From positions 62,001-126,000 of the forward strand of contig NZ_JAHLDU010000002.1 in NCBI RefSeq assembly GCF_018861905.1: a stretch of 64,000 nt of DNA. Reading direction: 5' to 3'. The notes beneath the pieces are model-generated. The model had not been told where the DNA came from, did not search any database, and saw only the letters and a list, made by a program, of their open reading frames with translations. The position numbers were made by a program, and so were the translations under genes. This DNA is from Clostridium sp. DSM 17811. Its GTDB lineage: Bacteria; Bacillota; Clostridia; Clostridiales; Clostridiaceae. Shown piece after piece: positions 19,310 through 29,044 of the stretch (its first letter is position 1; each line of letters opens with the position of its first letter).

Positions 19310-19957
19310 TTAAAGGATTCTGTGAATACTTATAGTTCCAACAGGTCCGAGTAGACCTACTAATACTACGCTGATAGGACCAGTTGAATTATTAACAAAG
19401 CCAAAAGTATCTCCAGCTGTTGCGGCATAAACTATATTAGAACCATTTAACAGTGGATTTGTTGCGGTTATAGATATACCACCAACAAAAATTAGACTAG
19501 GGAATTTTATCATATCAATTTGTATAGAAACGGTACCGGCATTTGGAGTAACAGATATCTTCCAGTCCAATACATAAACACCTGTTGTATTAAATGTAAA
19601 TAAACCTGTTAGTGAATTATAACTGTAATCAGGACCTACAATATTTACATTATCATAAATAATAATGTCACCAGTCGCAATTGATCTTTTTTCAGTAGTT
19701 ATAACACCATTTAAATATGAATTAAAACCAGGGCCAGTAGGACCAGTAGGCCCAGTGGGACCAGTACAGCCAGTTGCCCCCTTTTTACATCTATGTTGGC
19801 AACAGGAAGGAGTTTCATCACAACAGTGCCAGCTTAAATGAGTACTACGAGTATATTCATCTTTTTTAGAATAACGATTATTTGTAAAAGGATTATTGTG
19901 ATACCAGTGGCCTAAATAAAAGACTTCTTTATTACAATTATTATTTGAGTTATTCAT
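19310..19957 (-). CDS. Short collagen-like spore surface protein, BclA-like
   Basis: About 215 residues. An Asn-rich N-terminus is followed by a cysteine cluster (WHCCDETPSCCQHRC) and six G-x-T/P triplets ([18 protein letters not shown]). A C-terminal beta domain of ~135 residues resembles the trimeric TNF-like end of BclA-type exosporium proteins and closely matches the C-terminus of the next gene (NTTG.YV.DWK.S.TP..GTVS.QID). The first ATG (19969) lies directly against AGGA, so the ATG at 19957 is preferred. A sigma-K-like promoter lies 36-64 bases upstream, consistent with late mother-cell expression. Spore-surface location is inferred. Confidence 0.75.
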   Translation of the reverse strand: MNNSNNNCNKEVFYLGHWYHNNPFTNNRYSKKDEYTRSTHLSWHCCDETPSCCQHRCKKGATGCTGPTGPTGPTGPGFNSYLNGVITTEKRSIATGDIIIYDNVNIVGPDYSYNSLTGLFTFNTTGVYVLDWKISVTPNAGTVSIQIDMIKFPSLIFVGGISITATNPLLNGSNIVYAATAGDTFGFVNNSTGPISVVLVGLLGPVGTISIHRIL

Positions 19958-19992
19958 AAAATACACCATTCCTAAATATAAGATTTTCTTTT

Positions 19993-20021
19993 TATGATAT
20001 GTTAATATAACACTTTGTGTT
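19993..20021 (-). promoter_or_regulatory. Sigma-K-type promoter of the short collagen-like gene
   Basis: On the minus strand, AACA, 16 bases, then CATATCATA. This fits the Bacillus sigma-K consensus (mACm, 16-17 bp, CATAnnnTA) at every defined position. The predicted start of transcription is about 28 bases before the ATG. Confidence 0.65.
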
Positions 20022-20045
20022 AAAAGAATATAAAAAATATGTAAA

Positions 20046-20073
20046 AAGCCTTCTACTTTTACGTAAAAGGCTT
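20046..20073 (-). terminator. Terminator of the long collagen-like gene
   Basis: On the minus strand, stem AAGCCTT / AAGGCTT followed by TTTTAC and more T-rich sequence, directly after the long collagen-like gene. The stem sequence resembles that of the terminator at 19241-19276. Confidence 0.65.
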
Positions 20074-20107
20074 AATAATTAATTATTGTTTTAAATTTAT
20101 TTTAACT

Positions 20108-21629
<1,522 letters not shown>

Positions 21630-21658
21630 TAAGTATCTTAAATCTAAAACTATCATCA

Positions 21659-21687
21659 CATAATATGTCACTATGTCGTTTTTTGTT
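21659..21687 (-). promoter_or_regulatory. Sigma-K-type promoter of the long collagen-like gene
   Basis: On the minus strand, AACA, 16 bases, then CATATTATG, one base off the sigma-K -10 consensus. It has the same -35 and spacing as the promoter of the neighbouring collagen-like gene. The ATG lies about 50 bases downstream behind AAGGGCGGTG. Confidence 0.6.
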
Positions 21688-21712
21688 AAAGAAATATATT
21701 TTAAATTTATCA

Positions 21713-21764
21713 TTGACATTACTAACGTTCTAGTGTACTATTAATATAGTTCACTAGAACGTTA
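21713..21764 (+). promoter_or_regulatory. Promoter and operator of the GntR/ABC operon
   Basis: TTGACA (21713-21718), 17 bp, TACTAT (21736-21741). A perfect 13-bp inverted repeat, TAACGTTCTAGTG and its complement, at 21723-21735 and 21752-21764, covers the spacer and the start region. Dyads of this kind are bound by YtrA-type GntR repressors, so autorepression is expected. Confidence 0.75.
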
Positions 21765-21789
21765 ACAACATGGCGAAAGGAGATAAAAA

Positions 21790-22167
21790 ATGGTTGCAGG
21801 ATTTAATGACAAGTCGCCTATATACCTACAAATTATGGACATTATAAAAATGGATATAGTTATAGGAAAACTAAAATCAAATGACAAATTACCGTCAGTA
21901 AGAGAAATGGCAACGAACATGAATGTAAATCCCAATACTCTTCAGAGATCTTACCAAGAACTTGAAAGACTTGGAATTGTTTATACCCAAAGAGGCACAG
22001 GGACATTTGTGGTGGAGAGTGAAAATATGGTAGATGATTTGAAAAGAGAAATGGCAAAGGAAGTTATAGATTCTTTTATACTTAGAATGAGAAACCTAGG
22101 CTTTAATGACAATGAAATAATCAGAGCTGTTTCCAAAGAAACTATGGAGGTAAAACAAAATGGATAA
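21790..22167 (+). CDS. GntR-family regulator, YtrA subfamily
   Basis: 125 residues: an N-terminal winged helix-turn-helix (SPIYLQIMDIIKMDI, KLPSVREMATNMNVNPNT, GTGTFV) and a short helical tail without a ligand-binding domain, as in the YtrA subfamily. AAAGGAG precedes the ATG. It is the first gene of an operon with an ABC transporter and overlaps the ATPase gene by 8 bases. It probably represses its own operon through the dyad upstream. YtrA-type systems respond to cell-envelope antibiotics in Bacillus; the signal here is unknown. Confidence 0.88.
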   Translation: MVAGFNDKSPIYLQIMDIIKMDIVIGKLKSNDKLPSVREMATNMNVNPNTLQRSYQELERLGIVYTQRGTGTFVVESENMVDDLKREMAKEVIDSFILRMRNLGFNDNEIIRAVSKETMEVKQNG

Positions 22168-22855
22168 TATATTAGAAGCAAAAGAAATTCGCAAATCATA
22201 TTTAAATAAAAAGGCGTTACAAGGTGTAAACTTAAATATACCACTTGGGAAAATTGTAGGACTTCTTGGACCCAATGGTAGTGGTAAAACTACTTTCTTA
22301 AAAATTGCAGCGGGAATATTGCATCAATCTAAAGGTGAAATACTAATAGATGGGCATGTACCTGGTGTCCATACAAAGTCGATAGTTTCCTATTTGCCTG
22401 ATAATGAGTATCTTTTAAAGTGGATGAAAGTAAAGGATGCAGTGAAATATTTCAAGGACTTTTATTCTGATTTTGATGAGATAAAAGCAGAGGAATTATT
22501 GGTCTTTATGAATCTTGATAAAAGTGACGCTGTAAAGAGTTTATCAAAGGGAATGAAGGAAAAGTTAAAGCTTTCATTAGTATTGTCAAGAAAAGCTAAG
22601 CTTTATATACTTGATGAACCACTGGGTGGTGTAGATCCCACGGCTAGAGAAAAGATACTTAATGCTATAGTTAATAACTTTAGTAAAGATAGTTCCATGA
22701 TAATTACTACTCATCTTGTAAATGATATAGAACGCATTTTTGATGACGTAGCATTTATATCTGAGGGAGAGATAGTGCTAGAGGGAAATGCAGAGGAATT
22801 GCGAATGAGCAGGAAGATGTCAATCGATGAATTATATAGGGAGGTATTTCAGTAA
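22160..22855 (+). CDS. ABC transporter ATP-binding protein
   Basis: 231 residues with Walker A GPNGSGKTT, signature SLSKGMKEKLKL, Walker B LYILDEPLGGVDP and H-switch ITTH. The signature and the ATPase fold are of the drug/lipid export (ABC-2) class. The gene overlaps both neighbours (8 bases with the regulator, 1 base with the permease), indicating translational coupling. Confidence 0.9.
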   Translation: MDNILEAKEIRKSYLNKKALQGVNLNIPLGKIVGLLGPNGSGKTTFLKIAAGILHQSKGEILIDGHVPGVHTKSIVSYLPDNEYLLKWMKVKDAVKYFKDFYSDFDEIKAEELLVFMNLDKSDAVKSLSKGMKEKLKLSLVLSRKAKLYILDEPLGGVDPTAREKILNAIVNNFSKDSSMIITTHLVNDIERIFDDVAFISEGEIVLEGNAEELRMSRKMSIDELYREVFQ

Positions 22856-23610
22856 TGTTTAAACTTGTAAAATATGAATTAAGAGCAAATTTTTTAACCA
22901 TAATGGGAAGCTGTATAGTTGTGATAATTGCTAACTTGCTTCTTATGGCAAAGAAAAGTTCATGGGGTGATGTAGTTATTGGGTTATCTGGTTGCTTAAT
23001 TGTTGCTACAATAATAGTCATATTTATATCTTCATTAAAAATAATGAGCAAATATTTGCATAATGACTCAGGTTACTTGTTATTTACGCTACCACAGTCT
23101 GGAAAATCGATAATAACATCAAGGCTTATAACTGCACTAATTCAAATAACAATTATTGTTGTTGTATCTTTTCTGATGTCTTATTTAACGCTAACAGACA
23201 AGATAGACTTTAGTTTTTTGTCGAATATTAAGCCTGGTCTAATATTATATAGCATAATTAATTATGTATGGGGTATTATTTACTTTTTAACTATTATATA
23301 CTTTTGCATGGTTATCGGAAAAATAGCCTTAAAGGGTAAAAAATTAGGCAAAATAGGTTCTTTTGTAATTTTTATAATTTTATCTATAGTGATAAGTTGG
23401 TTATCTACTAAAATTACAACTTTATTACCTCAAAACTTGAATTTGAGTGATTTTTCGATAAATACTGCTAATGCATTGAATTTTGGTACTACAGCATCAG
23501 AGGCAGCTTTTAATATTAATATAGCTAGTGCTATATTTGATATTATTGTTTTTATTGGATTATTTATGAGCACCTCTTATCTAATAGACAAGAAATTAGA
23601 CCTTTCATAA
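22855..23610 (+). CDS. ABC transporter permease, ABC-2 type
   Basis: 251 residues with six predicted membrane helices and an N-terminal cytoplasmic MFKLVKYELRANF, typical of ABC-2-like permeases paired with GntR/ATPase operons. Start overlaps the stop of the ATPase gene. The substrate is unknown. One copy of the 29-bp dispersed repeat starts one base after its stop codon. Confidence 0.85.
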   Translation: MFKLVKYELRANFLTIMGSCIVVIIANLLLMAKKSSWGDVVIGLSGCLIVATIIVIFISSLKIMSKYLHNDSGYLLFTLPQSGKSIITSRLITALIQITIIVVVSFLMSYLTLTDKIDFSFLSNIKPGLILYSIINYVWGIIYFLTIIYFCMVIGKIALKGKKLGKIGSFVIFIILSIVISWLSTKITTLLPQNLNLSDFSINTANALNFGTTASEAAFNINIASAIFDIIVFIGLFMSTSYLIDKKLDLS

Positions 23611-23611
23611 A

Positions 23612-23640
23612 GGTGACTGTCACTTGCCGAAAGTTGCGTA
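23612..23640 (+). repeat. 29-bp dispersed intergenic repeat, copy 1
   Basis: Begins GGTGACTGTCACTTG and ends AAAGTTGCGTA. It contains the small dyad GTGAC-T-GTCAC, and here an AAGTGAC further on can pair with GTCACTT. Near-identical copies lie at 38442-38470 and 39128-39156. Confidence 0.8.
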
Positions 23641-23665
23641 TAAGTGACCCAAGGGCGAATATATT

Positions 23666-23711
23666 AAAAAATAGTAACACTGCTTAAATTTAAGCAGTGT
23701 TACTATTTTTT
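23666..23711. terminator. Perfect 46-bp palindromic bidirectional terminator
   Basis: AAAAAATAGTAACACTGCTTAAA is followed directly by its exact complement, so each strand shows a long stem ending in a T-run. It lies between the ABC permease gene and the convergent response regulator, and touches the regulator's stop. Confidence 0.92.
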
Positions 23712-24406
23712 TAAATACTATGATTTACCTTATATTTGTGCTGTGGCCTTCCAATTTTACCATATTCAATTAACATATCAATTTTTCCTTCTTTATTCAT
23801 ATATTCTAAATACTTTCTGCATGTGACCCTTGCAATTCCGAGTATTTCACCTAGCTCTTCTGGCGAGGTGTAATTATCTCCTATTTGCTGAACTTGTTGC
23901 CAGATTGTATCATAAGTATATCTATTTAGACCCTTAGTTAAATCAGAATTATTATTTTCTTCAACAGCTAAAGCTCTATTACTTATAATATATTTATCCA
24001 ATTCACTTTGTTCAATTATATTTTCCTTTTGAAGATGATAATATCTATCTTTAAATTTAAGGAGTGATTCTTTAAATCTCTCTAAAGTGAAGGGTTTAAT
24101 TAAATAATCTCGAGCGCCATATCGAAAAGATTCCTGAATTCGTTCTGTTGTTTTATCAGCAGTAATTAAAATAACCTCAACTTCAATTTCTTCAGTTCGA
24201 AGCCACTTTAGAAAATCTATTCCATTTTCATTAGGAAGATAAATATCAAGTAAAACTAAATCTAGTTTATGTTTTTTTATAAAACTTTGTGCATCCGTAA
24301 GATTACTAGCAGCTTTAATTAATTGAAAGCCTTCAACTCGGTTTAAAAATTTAGTATTAATATCTCGTACCATAGGGTCATCTTCTATAATCATAACTTT
24401 AATCAT
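23711..24406 (-). CDS. CitB/DcuR-type response regulator
   Basis: About 231 residues. Receiver domain with IIEDDPMV, DLVLLDIYLPNENGIDF (phosphorylated Asp) and LIKPF, then a C-terminal helix-turn-helix (SPEELGEILGIARVTCRKYLEYM) of the CitB type. The upstream ATG at 24448 lies inside the kinase gene. AAAGGAG followed by ATG at 24406 gives an ATGA overlap with the kinase stop. It is the partner of the adjacent sensor kinase. Regulation of the divergent malic enzyme/permease genes is inferred from position. Confidence 0.9.
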   Translation of the reverse strand: MIKVMIIEDDPMVRDINTKFLNRVEGFQLIKAASNLTDAQSFIKKHKLDLVLLDIYLPNENGIDFLKWLRTEEIEVEVILITADKTTERIQESFRYGARDYLIKPFTLERFKESLLKFKDRYYHLQKENIIEQSELDKYIISNRALAVEENNNSDLTKGLNRYTYDTIWQQVQQIGDNYTSPEELGEILGIARVTCRKYLEYMNKEGKIDMLIEYGKIGRPQHKYKVNHSI

Positions 24407-25983
24407 TGGCTTATGCTCCTTTCCATAGGAATACTTATATTCCACCATGTTCCATTGTTTACACTAAATTCGATTGTGCCGAAAGCCTCATCAATAATTT
24501 TTTTAACAATATACATACCTACTCCACGCTGACCCGTTTTAGTAGTAGTTCCAATTTCATATATCTTATCTTTTATTTCAGTATTTATACCTGGTCCATT
24601 GTCATTAACTTGAATTTTCAACTCGTTTTCTAATTTGAAAATTTTAAAGTGAACAAAGCCATTCCCATTTGTACTTACTGCGTCAAGAGAATTTTCTATT
24701 AAATTTCCAATAACAGATCCTAATTCGTCTTCTCTCAAATATTGAGGTAGTTCATCTAAATTGCAATTTGAATCAATTTCAAATATTATTCTAGATTCCT
24801 CTGCTTTATTATATTTTGAGAGTAACAATGCCGCAATATATACATTCTTAATTTGACTTTGCAGAATTCCACTAATATCTTTTCGAGTTTTAGAAACAGT
24901 TGATATGAATTTTACAGCATCTGTGTATTCACCTAATTGTATCATGCCAGATATAGCATGGAGTTTATTCATAAATTCATGATTTTGTGCTCTAAGGGAG
25001 CAAGTCATTTTTTTTATTCCAGTGAGCTCTTCTGCCATTTTTTTAACTTCTGTTAAATCTCTAAAATTCATTACAAGTCCGATTACTTCACCTTTATCAT
25101 TTTTAAGTGGATTATATTTGCAAAAAATCGTTAAACCTGGTCTCACTTTCATTTCTATATTTTCAAAATACTTTCCAAGTTTCAGTACTTCAGAAACTTT
25201 ATGTTCATAAGAAAGATTTGTTATGGGGCGTCCTATGTCTTCAGACGTTAGCCCAAGGATTTCTCCCGCTGCTCTATTAAATAAGGTGACTCTCCCTTTT
25301 TTATCTACAGCTATAATTCCTTCCGTAACACTTTCAATAACAGCTTCCTTTTCTTTAAGTATCAATGCTATTTCTTCTGGTTCTAAACCGAAAATGGCTT
25401 TTTTAATATTGGAAGATAAGAGAGTTGCAGCAATAACCCCTAAAATTAATCCGAGTATTATAAAAGGTATAAAGCTATCTATCTTTAAATAAATCTCATT
25501 ATAAACCTCAGAAATTGGGCTACCTATAGCCACTGCTCCAATTTGTCTCCCATCTTTTATTATAGGTGTAAATACTCTAAGAGAGGGTCCAAGGCTTCCA
25601 TTTGCCTCAGATACATATTCTTCTCCAGTTGTGAGAACACGTTTTTCATCTCCACCCTCAAAATTCTTACCTATTTTAGATTTAGTAGGGTGTGAATATC
25701 TTATTCCTTTCATATCCATTACTACAATAAATTCAACCTTAGTTTTAATTCTTATAGCCTCTATCTGATTATTTAAGTTTTCATCATTAATTTGATTTTT
25801 TTCTGTTAAATAATTTTTAACAAGATAACTCATTGAGACGGAATTTGCAATATTTAAAAGGTTACGTCCAAATTGGTCTTTAAGCACTATTTTCATCTGA
25901 TTAAAAGAAAGTATAGATATACTTCCAATAGTCAGGAGTAAAATTCCTATTACAGTAGTAGTGATCTTTGTTTTTAATTTCAT
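24403..25983 (-). CDS. CitA/DcuS-type sensor histidine kinase
   Basis: 526 residues: N-terminal helix, an extracytoplasmic sCache-type domain (about 35-170), a second helix, a PAS domain (about 210-315) and a kinase core. The phospho-accepting His is in RAQNHEFMNKLHAISGMI, typical of the CitA/DcuS family, followed by NLIENSLDAV and GQRGVGMYIVKKI. DcuS/CitA sensors bind citrate, malate, fumarate or related acids outside the cell. The divergent genes code for malic enzyme and an organic acid permease, which supports a C4-dicarboxylate signal. AGAGGAGC precedes the ATG. Confidence 0.9.
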   Translation of the reverse strand: MKLKTKITTTVIGILLLTIGSISILSFNQMKIVLKDQFGRNLLNIANSVSMSYLVKNYLTEKNQINDENLNNQIEAIRIKTKVEFIVVMDMKGIRYSHPTKSKIGKNFEGGDEKRVLTTGEEYVSEANGSLGPSLRVFTPIIKDGRQIGAVAIGSPISEVYNEIYLKIDSFIPFIILGLILGVIAATLLSSNIKKAIFGLEPEEIALILKEKEAVIESVTEGIIAVDKKGRVTLFNRAAGEILGLTSEDIGRPITNLSYEHKVSEVLKLGKYFENIEMKVRPGLTIFCKYNPLKNDKGEVIGLVMNFRDLTEVKKMAEELTGIKKMTCSLRAQNHEFMNKLHAISGMIQLGEYTDAVKFISTVSKTRKDISGILQSQIKNVYIAALLLSKYNKAEESRIIFEIDSNCNLDELPQYLREDELGSVIGNLIENSLDAVSTNGNGFVHFKIFKLENELKIQVNDNGPGINTEIKDKIYEIGTTTKTGQRGVGMYIVKKIIDEAFGTIEFSVNNGTWWNISIPMERSISQ

Positions 25984-26219
25984 ATTTAGCTCCTCTTATA
26001 TCTTTTTTATAGGATACGTTTACAGAAATTATAACATATCTAGTTTTGAATAATATATTGTTAAAAATAATGCAAAGATTTTTTAATGACCACAAAGAAT
26101 TTTAAACTTTCTAAATATTTAATTATATTGAATTTGTTGTTATGATGATACCAACAAATAAAACATAAATATTAATCATGAAAACGTATAAATAATATAA
26201 CGAAGAGGAGAGATATTAA

Positions 26220-27392
26220 ATGAATTATTTTGAAGAAAGTTTAAAAATGCATGAAAAATACACAGGTAAACTTGAAATAAAATCAAAGGTAAAAATAGAA
26301 ACAAAAGAGGATTTAGGACTTGCATATACACCTGGAGTTGCTGAACCTTGTAGAAGGATTCATGAGAATGAAGAAAACGTATACAAATATACAGCTAAAG
26401 GAAATATGGTTGCAGTTATTACAGATGGCACCGCAATTTTAGGGCTTGGGGACATAGGACCAAAAGCAGGACTTCCAGTTATGGAAGGTAAGGCAATACT
26501 ATTTAAAGAATTTGCAAATGTAGATGCTTTTCCAATTTGCTTAGATACAAAGGACGTAGATGAAATTGTTCGTACTATTCAACTTATTTCCCCAGGATTT
26601 GGTGGGATAAACTTAGAAGATATTAGTGCTCCAAGATGTTTTGAGGTGGAAGACAAACTTAAAAAAATATTGGATATACCAGTATTTCACGATGATCAAC
26701 ATGGAACAGCTATTGTAGTTCTTGCAGGACTCATTAATGCGACTAAAGTAGTAGGAAAGAAACTTTGCGATTTAAAAGTTGTTATAAATGGTGCAGGGTC
26801 TGCAGGAACAGCAATATCAAAACTTTTACTAAGGTCCGGAGTTAAAAATCTAATTGCTTGTGATAAAGTAGGAATACTTTATAGAGGAATGGAGAAAATT
26901 GATGATGCAAAAACGGCTCTTACAGAAATAACTAATCCAGAAAACATAAAAGGAAATCTAAGTGATGCTTTAGTAGGTGCAGATGTATTTATAGGAGTTT
27001 CAGCTCCAGGAATTGTTACAGCTGATATGGTTAAGTCTATGAATAAAGATTCTATAGTTTTTGGAATGGCAAACCCAACACCTGAGATAATGCCAGATGA
27101 AGCTAAAAAAGCAGGCGCAAGGGTGGCAGGTTCAGGACGTTCTGATTACCCAAATCAAGTAAATAATGTACTCGTTTTCCCTGGATTATTCAGAGGTGCT
27201 TTAGATGTGAGAGCAAAAGAAATAAACGAAGAAATGAAGCTTGCAGCAGCGTATGCTATTGCAAATTATATAAAAGATGAAGATTTAAACGAAAATAACG
27301 TAATACCAAGTGCATTAGACAAAGGAGTAGCGACAAAAGTAGCAGAAGCAATTGCGAAAGCTGCAAGAGATACAGGAGTAGCAAGAATATAA
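26220..27392 (+). CDS. NAD(P)-dependent malic enzyme
   Basis: 390 residues, the short bacterial form without the phosphotransacetylase tail. It decarboxylates malate to pyruvate with reduction of NAD(P). Motifs: YTPGVAEPC, GDIGPKAGLPVMEGKA (metal/substrate site), FHDDQHGTAIV and a Rossmann GAGSAGTAI. GAGGAGAG precedes the ATG. It heads an operon with a KdgT-family permease and is transcribed away from a CitA/CitB-like two-component system, consistent with malate-induced catabolism. Cofactor preference cannot be told from this reading. Confidence 0.93.
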   Translation: MNYFEESLKMHEKYTGKLEIKSKVKIETKEDLGLAYTPGVAEPCRRIHENEENVYKYTAKGNMVAVITDGTAILGLGDIGPKAGLPVMEGKAILFKEFANVDAFPICLDTKDVDEIVRTIQLISPGFGGINLEDISAPRCFEVEDKLKKILDIPVFHDDQHGTAIVVLAGLINATKVVGKKLCDLKVVINGAGSAGTAISKLLLRSGVKNLIACDKVGILYRGMEKIDDAKTALTEITNPENIKGNLSDALVGADVFIGVSAPGIVTADMVKSMNKDSIVFGMANPTPEIMPDEAKKAGARVAGSGRSDYPNQVNNVLVFPGLFRGALDVRAKEINEEMKLAAAYAIANYIKDEDLNENNVIPSALDKGVATKVAEAIAKAARDTGVARI

Positions 27393-27483
27393 AATAATAG
27401 AATAAATTTAAAAAAATGGGAGTCCGCCTGAAAAGAAATGGATGTCCCCAACTACAATTATTGAAAAATAGGAGGTCGAAAAA

Positions 27484-28455
27484 ATGCAAATTCCAATTAA
27501 GAGAACTCTCGATAAAATTCCGGGCGGTATGATGGTTGTTCCACTTTTTTTAGGGGTATTAGTTAATACATTTTTCCCACAAGTCTTAAAAATTGGTGGT
27601 TTTACAACGGGATTGTTCGGTAAAGCGGCATCAACACCAATTTTAGCTTGTTTTATGTTTTTAATTGGCTCACAAATTAATTTCAATTTAGCACCAAAGG
27701 CGTTAAAAAAAGGTGCACTACTAATAACGGGAAAATTTATAGTAGGTGCTGGTATTGGTATATTTGTAGGAAAAGTTTTTGGACCTGCGGGAGTATTAGG
27801 TTTATCACCACTCGCAATCCTTTCAGGATTAACAAATTGTAATGGTGGATTATATGCATCTCTTGCTTCACAGTATGGTGATGAAACTGATGTAGGTGCT
27901 TATGCATTACTTTCTTTAAAAGATGGTCCGTTTTTTACATTAGTTGCGTTAGGTGCATCAGGACTTGCTCAAGTTCCTTTTATGGCACTTGTAGCAGTAT
28001 TAGTTCCGATATTAATAGGAATGATTTTAGGAAATATTGATATTGATATGAGAAAATTCCTTGGAAGTAGTGGATTGTTATTAATCCCATTTTTCTCTTT
28101 CCCATTAGGTGCAGGAATGAATCTTGAAACTATTGTAAAAGCTGGAGGTCCTGGTATACTACTTGGAATAATAGCTTCATTTACTGGAATAGGAGCTTAT
28201 GTACTCTTAAAATTATTTAAAGAAGAGCCTATAATAGGACTTGCAACAGGGTCAACTGCAGGAAACGCTGTTGCGACGCCAGCTATTATTGCAGGAGCAG
28301 ATCCATCATTAGTGGCGATTGCAACAATAGCCACAGCACAAGTTGCAGCATCATGTGTAATATCTGCTATCCTCTGTCCATTTATTGTTTCTTACGCATT
28401 TAAAGTGATGACTAAAAATAAAATGAAAAAATTAGCGAATGGACCTGCTGCATGA
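27484..28455 (+). CDS. KdgT-family permease, possibly for malate or a related acid
   Basis: 323 residues with about ten membrane helices, resembling the 2-keto-3-deoxygluconate permease family (IPGGMMVVPLFLG, GLTNCNGGLYASL, TGSTAGNAVATPA). Family members import 2-keto-3-deoxygluconate by proton symport. No KDG kinase, aldolase or pectin genes are nearby; instead it shares an operon with malic enzyme next to a DcuS/CitA-type sensor. An organic acid such as malate is therefore a fair alternative substrate, by inference only. TAGGAGGTC precedes the ATG. A strong terminator follows. Confidence 0.82.
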   Translation: MQIPIKRTLDKIPGGMMVVPLFLGVLVNTFFPQVLKIGGFTTGLFGKAASTPILACFMFLIGSQINFNLAPKALKKGALLITGKFIVGAGIGIFVGKVFGPAGVLGLSPLAILSGLTNCNGGLYASLASQYGDETDVGAYALLSLKDGPFFTLVALGASGLAQVPFMALVAVLVPILIGMILGNIDIDMRKFLGSSGLLLIPFFSFPLGAGMNLETIVKAGGPGILLGIIASFTGIGAYVLLKLFKEEPIIGLATGSTAGNAVATPAIIAGADPSLVAIATIATAQVAASCVISAILCPFIVSYAFKVMTKNKMKKLANGPAA

Positions 28456-28529
28456 TAAAATATGACTATTAAAATTTTATAATATTAAGATGTTAAAATA
28501 AACATGGAAAAAATGAATTAGGGTTTGCT

Positions 28530-28577
28530 TAGCAGTCAATTTATAGTTTTATATAAATTGACTGCTATAATTTTTTG
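28530..28577 (+). terminator. Terminator after the malic enzyme/permease operon
   Basis: Perfect 16-bp stem TAGCAGTCAATTTATA / TATAAATTGACTGCTA with a 6-base loop, then TAATTTTTT. Confidence 0.9.
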
Positions 28578-28847
28578 TATTGAAATTATTAGAACAAATA
28601 GTAAAAAATAATGTCTAGTATCATTGGGTAAACAAATTTATATTGCATATAATGATATTAATCAGTTTGAATAATATTTTAACTTAAATTAAATTTTTTG
28701 TAAGTTTAAAATTGCTAATCACAAATAATTTGTATTAAAATAGATTATTATGTAGATAGTTATAAAAACTTTTGTAACCACTTTATAAAGTACTGTAAAC
28801 TAGACTATTGCTAGCTTTGGAAAAAATATAAAATTTTTAAAAGCACA
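28578..28847. other. AT-rich intergenic region before the pilus operon
   Basis: About 270 bases with very low G+C. No gene, repeat or recognisable RNA motif was seen; in particular none of the conserved c-di-GMP riboswitch blocks. Confidence 0.4.
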
Positions 28848-28876
28848 TTGCATAGCATTAATAAACATTGTATAAT
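28848..28876 (+). promoter_or_regulatory. Promoter of the type IV pilus operon
   Basis: TTGCAT (28848-28853), exactly 17 bp, TATAAT (28871-28876). This would give a leader of about 160 bases before pilB. A hairpin (TTGGTTTT / AAAACCAA with outer pairing, 28936-28976) lies in that leader. Confidence 0.6.
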
Positions 28877-29044
28877 GTAGAAAAATGTATGTAATATATA
28901 ATTAAGTAATAGTTATAAATATCCTTAAAAATGTGGAATATTGGTTTTAAAACAAACAAAAACCAAGAAATATTTCAGATGCAGTTATGCATATATGTAT
29001 AGGTGAAAACATTATATATTTTAGTTAATAAAGGGGTATAGCCA

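Noticed and set aside
27256-27686. Several minus-strand open frames across the malic enzyme end and permease start
   Set aside because: They overlap strongly supported genes, lack ribosome-binding sites and encode Leu-rich strings typical of antisense reading.
28883-29044. Possible c-di-GMP riboswitch in the ~160-base pilB leader
   Set aside because: None of the conserved blocks of the two known c-di-GMP riboswitch classes was found; only a simple AT-rich hairpin.
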